Assembly (NCBI RefSeq): GCF_022288725.1
Contig: NZ_JAKNTA010000002.1
Coordinates: forward strand, 656,404 to 720,403
Length of the DNA stretch: 64,000 nucleotides
Reading direction: 5' to 3'
From: Kitasatospora sp. A2-31
GTDB taxonomy: Bacteria; Actinomycetota; Actinomycetes; Streptomycetales; Streptomycetaceae
Shown: in pieces, positions 59,457 through 64,000 of the stretch
Numbering within the stretch: position 1 is the first letter of the stretch
Layout: the number at the start of each line of letters is the position of its first letter
Notes under the pieces: generated by a model
The model's database searches: none
Told to the model about the DNA's origin: nothing
The model's input: only the letters and a program-made list of their open reading frames with translations
Position numbers and translations under genes: made by a program

Positions 59457-59474
59457 TGCTGGAACGTTCCAGCA
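59457..59474. promoter_or_regulatory. LacI operator O2
   Basis: A second, identical copy of the 18-base palindrome, 35 bases centre to centre from O1, which is 3.3 helical turns. It covers the expected transcription start of the amidase message. Confidence 0.85.
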
Positions 59475-59560
59475 GCACCGGCCGGCGCCCGGCCGGCGCG
59501 TCCGGAGGCGTGACCGCCGTGTACGCCCCTGCCCCACCCGAACACCCAGGAGGCACCCGC

Positions 59561-61297
59561 ATGACGCGCGGATTCGACGTTGTGGAGACCGGCATCGCCG
59601 ACCTCCGAGCGGCACTGGAGAAGGGCGAGACCACTGCGGTCGAGCTGCTCGACGCCTACCTCGCGCGGATCGAGGCCTACGACCGTCCCGGCACCGCCAC
59701 CGCGCTCAACGCGATGGTCGTGATGAACCCGGACGCCCGCGCCGAGGCCGAGGCCTCCGACGCCCGCCGCGCACGCGGCGAGACGCTCGGCCCGCTGGAC
59801 GGGATCCCGTACACCGCGAAGGACAGCTACCTCGCCAAGGGGCTCACCGCTGCCGCCGGTTCGCCGGCCTTCGAGCACCTGGTCGCCCAGCGCGACGCCT
59901 TCGCCATCGAGCGGCTGCGCGCGGGAGGGGCCGTCCTCATCGGCCTGACCAACATGCCGCCGATGGCAAACGGCGGCATGCAGCGCGGGGTGTACGGCCG
60001 CGCGGAGAGCCCGTACAGCGCCGACTGGCTCACCAGCGCCTACGGCTCGGGCTCGTCCAACGGTTCGGGCACCGCGACCGCGGCGTCGTTCGGCGCGTTC
60101 GGCCTCGGCGAGGAGACCTGGTCCTCGGGCCGGGCGCCCGCGTCGTACAACGCACTGTGCGCCTACACGCCCAGCCGGGGCGTGATCTCGGTGCGCGGCA
60201 ACTGGCCGCTCGTCCCGACCATGGACGTCGTCGTCCCGCACACCCGCACCATGGCCGACCTGCTCGAACTGCTCGACGTCATCGTGGCCGACGACCCGGA
60301 GACCCGCGGCGACCTGTGGCGCGCCCAGCCGTGGGTGCCGCTGCCCGCGCCGTCGCAGGTGCGCCCCGCGTCGTACCCGGCACTCGCGCCCGCCGACGCC
60401 CCGGCGGCACGCGCCGCGCTCGCCGGCAAGCGCGTCGGCGTGCCCAGGATGTACATCAACGCCGACCCCGACGCCGGCACCAACCCCGACGGCGGCATCG
60501 GCGGCCAGACCGGGCAGCGGATCGACACCCGCCCCTCGGTGATCGCTCTGTGGGATGCCGCGCGCCGTGACCTGGAGGCCGCCGGCGCCGAGGTGGTCGA
60601 GGTCGACTTCCCCGTCGTGTCGAACTACGAGTCCGACCGGCCCGGCGCGCCCTCGCTGCTCACCCGCGGTCTGGTCGGCCGGGACTTCCTCACCGTCGAG
60701 ATCGAGGATCTGTCCGCCTGGGCGTGGGACGACTTCCTGCGCGCCAACGGGGACCCGGAACTGGCCTCCCTGGCCGAGGTCGACGGCGACCGCATCTGGC
60801 CCAAGCAGCAGGGTGAACTCCCCGACCGGTACGCCGGGTTCGACGACACGATCGCCGACTACCCGCGCTTCGTGCGCGAGCGCCCGTACGCGTCCTTCAC
60901 TGACATGCCGCACCTGGAGCAGGGGCTCCGCGGGCTGGAGGAGACGCGCCGGGTCGACCTGGAGGAGTGGATGGACGGCCTGGGCCTGGACGCCGTGGTG
61001 TTCCCTGCGGTCGCCGACGTGGGTCCGGCGGACATGGACGTCCACGAGGCGTCCGCCGACCTCGGCTGGCGCAACGGCGTCTGGGTCGCGAACGGCAACC
61101 TGGTGCCCCGGCACCTCGGCATCCCGACGGTGACCGTGCCGATGGGCACCATGGCGGACATCGGCATGCCCGTCGGTCTGACCTTCGCGGGCCGTGCCTA
61201 CGACGACAACGCACTGCTGGCCCTGGCCGCGGCCTTCGAGGCGACGGGCGACCGCCGGACCGAGCCGTCCCGCACCCCGCGGCTCGCGGCGGAGTGA
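59561..61297 (+). CDS. amidase-signature-family enzyme
   Basis: 578 residues. The amidase Ser-cisSer-Lys triad can be traced: Lys87 in GIPYTAKDSY, a Ser in the GSGSSNGSG loop (about 165-169), and the nucleophile candidate Ser188/Ser189 in GEETWSSGR. The usual GGSSGGS and DTGGSIR words are altered, so the enzyme is a distant member. Such enzymes hydrolyse amides or transfer the amine. ATG at 59561 has CAGGAGG. It is transcribed from a promoter covered by two LacI operators, so expression is probably induced by its substrate. A strong terminator follows 10 bases after the stop. Confidence 0.9.
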   Translation: MTRGFDVVETGIADLRAALEKGETTAVELLDAYLARIEAYDRPGTATALNAMVVMNPDARAEAEASDARRARGETLGPLDGIPYTAKDSYLAKGLTAAAGSPAFEHLVAQRDAFAIERLRAGGAVLIGLTNMPPMANGGMQRGVYGRAESPYSADWLTSAYGSGSSNGSGTATAASFGAFGLGEETWSSGRAPASYNALCAYTPSRGVISVRGNWPLVPTMDVVVPHTRTMADLLELLDVIVADDPETRGDLWRAQPWVPLPAPSQVRPASYPALAPADAPAARAALAGKRVGVPRMYINADPDAGTNPDGGIGGQTGQRIDTRPSVIALWDAARRDLEAAGAEVVEVDFPVVSNYESDRPGAPSLLTRGLVGRDFLTVEIEDLSAWAWDDFLRANGDPELASLAEVDGDRIWPKQQGELPDRYAGFDDTIADYPRFVRERPYASFTDMPHLEQGLRGLEETRRVDLEEWMDGLGLDAVVFPAVADVGPADMDVHEASADLGWRNGVWVANGNLVPRHLGIPTVTVPMGTMADIGMPVGLTFAGRAYDDNALLALAAAFEATGDRRTEPSRTPRLAAE

Positions 61298-61307
61298 CGA
61301 CGTGGCC

Positions 61308-61351
61308 CGTCCGCCGTCGTCCTGGTACCGGCCTCAGGACGACGGCGGACG
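61308..61351. terminator. strong bidirectional hairpin
   Basis: A perfect 17-base stem (61308-61324 with 61335-61351) and 10-base loop lie between the amidase stop (61297) and the end of the convergent oxidoreductase gene (61424). The best terminator in the window. Confidence 0.9.
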
Positions 61352-61423
61352 AGCCCGTCGAACCGCAGCCACCCCACCGTCCGACGACGTGACGCCGGAG
61401 GCGAACCGCCGCCGGGGTCGGGG

Positions 61424-62392
61424 TCAGAACGCCGCGCGCAGCGCCGGCAGCAGGGTGGCCTCGGCCCAGTCGAGGAACGCGGGCTGACTGGCGCCGCCGA
61501 CCTGCACGAGGGCGACCTCCCCGAAACCGGCGTCGACGAACGGCCGTACCGCCTCGACGAAGTCCTCGACCCGGTCGCCGCACGGGATCGCTCCGGCGAC
61601 GTCGTCGGGGCGGACGAACCGGCTCGCGGCGGCGAAGCCCGCCGTCCCGGGCAGTTCGGCGTTGACCTTCCAGCCGCCGCCGAACCAGCGGAACTGCTCG
61701 TGGGCCCGTCGAACGGCGCTCTCCCGGTCCGCGTCCCAGCACACCGGCAGCTGGCCCACCGCCGGCTTCCCCGACCCGCCGTGCTCCGCGAAGCCGTTGA
61801 TCAGCGACGGGTCGGGCTCGACGGCGATCACCAGGTCGGCCAGCCGGCCGGCCAGTTCGCAGGAGTCGGGCCCCGAGACCGCGACCCCGATCGGGGGTGC
61901 CTGCTCCGGAAGGTCCCACAGGCGGGCGGCCTCGACGTCGAAGTGCCGGCCGTGACGCGTGACGTATCCGCCGTCGAAGAGCGCCCGGATGATCTGCACC
62001 GCCTCGTCGAGCATCGACAGCCGCACCGGCGCCGCGGGCCAGCCACGACCGACCACGTGCTCGTTGAGGTTCTCGCCGCTGCCCAGACCGAGCCGGAAGC
62101 GGCCCTCCGACAGCAACTGCACCGTCGCGGCCTTCTGCGCCACCACCACGGGGTGGTAGCGGAACGTCGGGCAGGTCACGTAGGTCATGAGCGGGATCCG
62201 GGAGGTGGCCTGCGCGGCGGCACCGAGCACCGCCCACGCGTACGGGGCGTGGCCCTGTTCGTCCAGCCACGGGAAGGAGTGGTCCGAGATCACCGAGAAG
62301 TCGAAGCCGACCTGCTCGGCGCGTACCACGTCCGCGACCAGATCACGGGGGCCGCGCTGCTCGGTCATCATCGTGTATCCGATTCTCACCAT
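61424..62392 (-). CDS. LLM-class F420-dependent oxidoreductase
   Basis: 322 residues of the luciferase-like TIM barrel. Family pieces are EQVGFDFSVISDHSFPWLDEQGH, SRIPLMTYVTCPTFRYHPVVVAQKAAT, and GRFRLGLGSGENLNEHV, the last being the F420/FMN phosphate-binding word of the TIGR03557-type group. It probably uses F420, which streptomycetes make, to reduce or oxidise a small molecule of unknown identity. ATG at 62392; no close ribosome site. It converges with the amidase. The 287 bases up to the CBS gene hold only a short GCCTGCC/GGCAGGC hairpin at 62401-62422. Confidence 0.9.
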   Translation of the reverse strand: MVRIGYTMMTEQRGPRDLVADVVRAEQVGFDFSVISDHSFPWLDEQGHAPYAWAVLGAAAQATSRIPLMTYVTCPTFRYHPVVVAQKAATVQLLSEGRFRLGLGSGENLNEHVVGRGWPAAPVRLSMLDEAVQIIRALFDGGYVTRHGRHFDVEAARLWDLPEQAPPIGVAVSGPDSCELAGRLADLVIAVEPDPSLINGFAEHGGSGKPAVGQLPVCWDADRESAVRRAHEQFRWFGGGWKVNAELPGTAGFAAASRFVRPDDVAGAIPCGDRVEDFVEAVRPFVDAGFGEVALVQVGGASQPAFLDWAEATLLPALRAAF

Positions 62393-62679
62393 GACCCGCG
62401 CCTGCCCCGATCACGGCAGGCGTCACGCCGGGCGGCACATCCTGGACCGTCCCGGCACGCCACGGAAGGCGCCCCGACGAGAGTGCCGCCGCTGTCTCCG
62501 GCCGCCCGGGCGGGAGACACGCCGGGCGGCAGCCCTCCCGGAGCGGAGCCGGATCGGAGCGCCCCCGGCCGCCGCCCTCCGCCGCGGCCACACCGCACCG
62601 CCGCCCCGCTCCGACCGGCGTTCCGCACTCCGGTCCCGTGGCGGGCTCGTCGGCGCCGACTGCCGGGCCGACCTCCCGG

Positions 62680-63282
62680 TCAGACCGGCGCGGCGAGTCG
62701 CAGCTCGACGCCGACCACGCCCGGCACGGAGCGCACCAGGCGTTCCAGGAGGGGCGCGGAGACGGGGTCCGTCAGCTCGCCCGTCAGGGTGATCCGGCCG
62801 TTCTCGGAGCGGACGTCGGTGTCCGCCACGGCGATCGGCCCGAGGGTGGCGACCAGTTCGAAGCGGACCCGGTCGGCGAGCTCCCGGTCGTCGCCAAGGT
62901 AGACCTTCAGCAGGTCTCCCCGGCTGACGATGCCGACCAGGTAGTCCTCCTCGTCGACCACCGGGAGCCGCTTGAAGTGGCCGCGGGCCATCGTCCGGGC
63001 GGCCTCGTTCAGGGGGCTGCCGGGGTGCACGGTGACCGCGGGGACGGACATCATCCGCCCGGCGGTCAGCGCGTCGGCGCGCTCGGCGTCGCGGTCGCGC
63101 GCGGTGAGCAGGTCGGCCTCGGAGACCACGCCGATCACCCGGCCGTCGCCGGTCAGCACGGGGACGGCGCTGACCTGCCAGCGCTGCAGGGTCTCGGCGA
63201 CCTCGCGGAAGTCGGCGTCGCGGCCGACGGCGACCACGGCGTGGGTCATGACGTCGGCGACGACGCTCGGTGTGCTGGTCAT
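62680..63282 (-). CDS. CBS-pair and BON-like protein
   Basis: 200 residues. Two CBS motifs form one Bateman module (about 8-130; VADVMTHAVVAVGRDADFREVA, RMMSVPAVTVHPGSPLNEAA, FKRLPVVDEEDYLVGIVSRGDLL) that binds adenylate ligands. A BON-type C-terminal domain follows (about 145-198; GRITLTGELTDPVSAPLLERLVRSVPGV). Such proteins sense energy charge and occur in the DosR (Rv2626c-type) and streptomycete hypoxia sets. ATG at 63282 has no strong site but is nine bases after the neighbouring gene's stop at 63292, so the two are translated as a pair. Confidence 0.92.
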   Translation of the reverse strand: MTSTPSVVADVMTHAVVAVGRDADFREVAETLQRWQVSAVPVLTGDGRVIGVVSEADLLTARDRDAERADALTAGRMMSVPAVTVHPGSPLNEAARTMARGHFKRLPVVDEEDYLVGIVSRGDLLKVYLGDDRELADRVRFELVATLGPIAVADTDVRSENGRITLTGELTDPVSAPLLERLVRSVPGVVGVELRLAAPV

Positions 63283-63291
63283 CGTGGCCTC

Positions 63292-63987
63292 CTACGACGC
63301 CGCGCGGTAGGCGCGGGGGTGTTCCAGGGCCTGCTCGGTGTCGTCATCGAGCCAGTCGAGGGTGGGGTGGACGGCGACCACGCCGTCCACGGCGCGGCAG
63401 AGCTGCTCGGCGATCGGGATCAGGCTGCGGCGCGGCAGCCGACCCTGAAGGGTGACCACGCCGTCCTGCACCGTCACGCGGACGTCGCCGGGAGCGACCC
63501 ACAGCGTCCGGCCGAGCACGTCGTGGATGATCTCGTCGCGGATGGCCGCGTCGTGGCGCAGGAAGACCTCCAGGAGGTCGCGGCGGCTGACGATGCCCAC
63601 CAGGCGCCCGATCTCGTCGACCACGGGCAGCCGCTTGACCTTGTGCTTGTCCATGGCGCGGGCGGCCTCGGGGACCGACCAGCCGGGGCGGGCGGTGACG
63701 GCCGGGCTGGTCATCAGCCCGCCGGCCGTCTCGGCTTCGGCGCGGGCGCGGTCCTTGGCGTCCAGCCAGCGGCCGGGGTGGCGGCCCTCCGGGTCGGGCA
63801 GGACGGCCTCCTTGCGGATCAGGTCGGCCTCGGACACCATGCCGAGCGGTCGGCCCTGGTCGTCGACGACCGGGATCGCCGTGATGTCGTTGCGGTGGAA
63901 CAGCGCGGCGATCTCCTTGAACGGCGTTTCGGGCCTGGCGGTGACGACCTCATGGGTCATCACGTCGTTGACGCTGCGGTGCTGCAT
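63292..63987 (-). CDS. CBS-pair and BON-domain protein
   Basis: 231 residues. The first CBS is SVNDVMTHEVVTARPETPFKEIA with AIPVVDDQGRPLGMVSEADL; a ~30-residue polar insert (PDPEGRHPGRWLDAKDRARAEAE, shortened) separates it from the second, MTSPAVTARPGWSVPEAARAM with KRLPVVDEIGRLVGIVSRRDLL. A BON domain (about 165-215; VRVTVQDGVVTLQGRLPRR) ends it. ATG at 63987 has AGGAG eight bases upstream, at the very edge of the window; GTG at 63996 is less likely. Paralogue of the next gene and co-transcribed with it. Likely adenylate sensor in stress. Confidence 0.92.
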   Translation of the reverse strand: MQHRSVNDVMTHEVVTARPETPFKEIAALFHRNDITAIPVVDDQGRPLGMVSEADLIRKEAVLPDPEGRHPGRWLDAKDRARAEAETAGGLMTSPAVTARPGWSVPEAARAMDKHKVKRLPVVDEIGRLVGIVSRRDLLEVFLRHDAAIRDEIIHDVLGRTLWVAPGDVRVTVQDGVVTLQGRLPRRSLIPIAEQLCRAVDGVVAVHPTLDWLDDDTEQALEHPRAYRAAS

Positions 63988-64000
63988 CGTCCTCACTCCT

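Noticed and set aside
1..64000. tRNA, rRNA, riboswitch or transposon
   Set aside because: Reading for tRNA T-loops, rRNA segments, inverted terminal repeats and transposase motifs gave nothing convincing. A covariance-model scan would be needed to exclude small RNAs.

Overview
The window is about 72% GC by eye. Genes are densely packed, with GTG and TTG starts, GGAGG-type ribosome sites and many 4-base ATGA/GTGA overlaps. It carries markers seen mainly in Streptomycetaceae (SsgA-like protein, SpoIIE-type phosphatases, SPW, DUF4235, DUF3618, holin-X, DUF1876). It is most likely chromosomal DNA of a Streptomyces or Kitasatospora, from an accessory or stress-gene region. I see no RNA genes, transposases, CRISPR array or replication origin.

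Layout. 1-12837: alpha/beta hydrolase with a divergent ArsR-type regulator, a hemerythrin, SDR oxidoreductase, YbdK-type carboxylate-amine ligase, PAP2 phosphatase, cytochrome P450 and GH65 disaccharide phosphorylase. 12838-28841: a hypoxia/redox-stress island. It holds two tandem universal stress proteins, a second hemerythrin, a flavodoxin, DUF1876, an HTH plus pyridoxamine-oxidase-fold protein, and a full anaerobic fermentation set adhE-pflB-pflA. A short motif, GGGACCTTCGG, that resembles the DosR/DevR (OsdR) box recurs in front of several of these genes and once more at 45.9 kb. 29186-41832: a YciO-type protein, then a compact set of sugar-type enzymes in four transcription units: ROK kinase, GH35-like glycosidase, zinc dehydrogenase, RfbD-like reductase, APH-fold kinase, IMPase-fold phosphatase, a HAD phosphatase fused in frame to a class III aminotransferase, PfkB kinase, a second HAD phosphatase and a GT2 glycosyltransferase. 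I do not recognise the pathway; it reads like synthesis or turnover of an amino sugar or aminocyclitol.

42090-57699: developmental and envelope functions: SsgA-like protein, two PAS/PP2C phosphatases, a STAS protein and a HATPase (partner-switching parts), SPW protein, a stand-alone ATP-dependent DNA ligase, a holin-X/DUF3618/YtxH-like trio, DUF4235 and YihY. 57803-63987: a VOC protein, a LacI regulator facing an amidase across two perfect 18-bp operators that bracket a recognisable promoter, an F420-type oxidoreductase, and two CBS-BON proteins that again fit the Usp/CBS stress theme.

How they may work together: under low oxygen a response regulator encoded elsewhere could act at the GGGACCTTCGG boxes. 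This would turn on Usp, DUF1876 and the AdhE/PFL module, which converts pyruvate to acetyl-CoA and formate and regenerates NAD+ through ethanol. Two broken genes are visible: a zinc-alcohol-dehydrogenase remnant that keeps its box and start signal (23.46 kb), and a DUF2071 gene with a one-base frameshift in a G run (45.75 kb).
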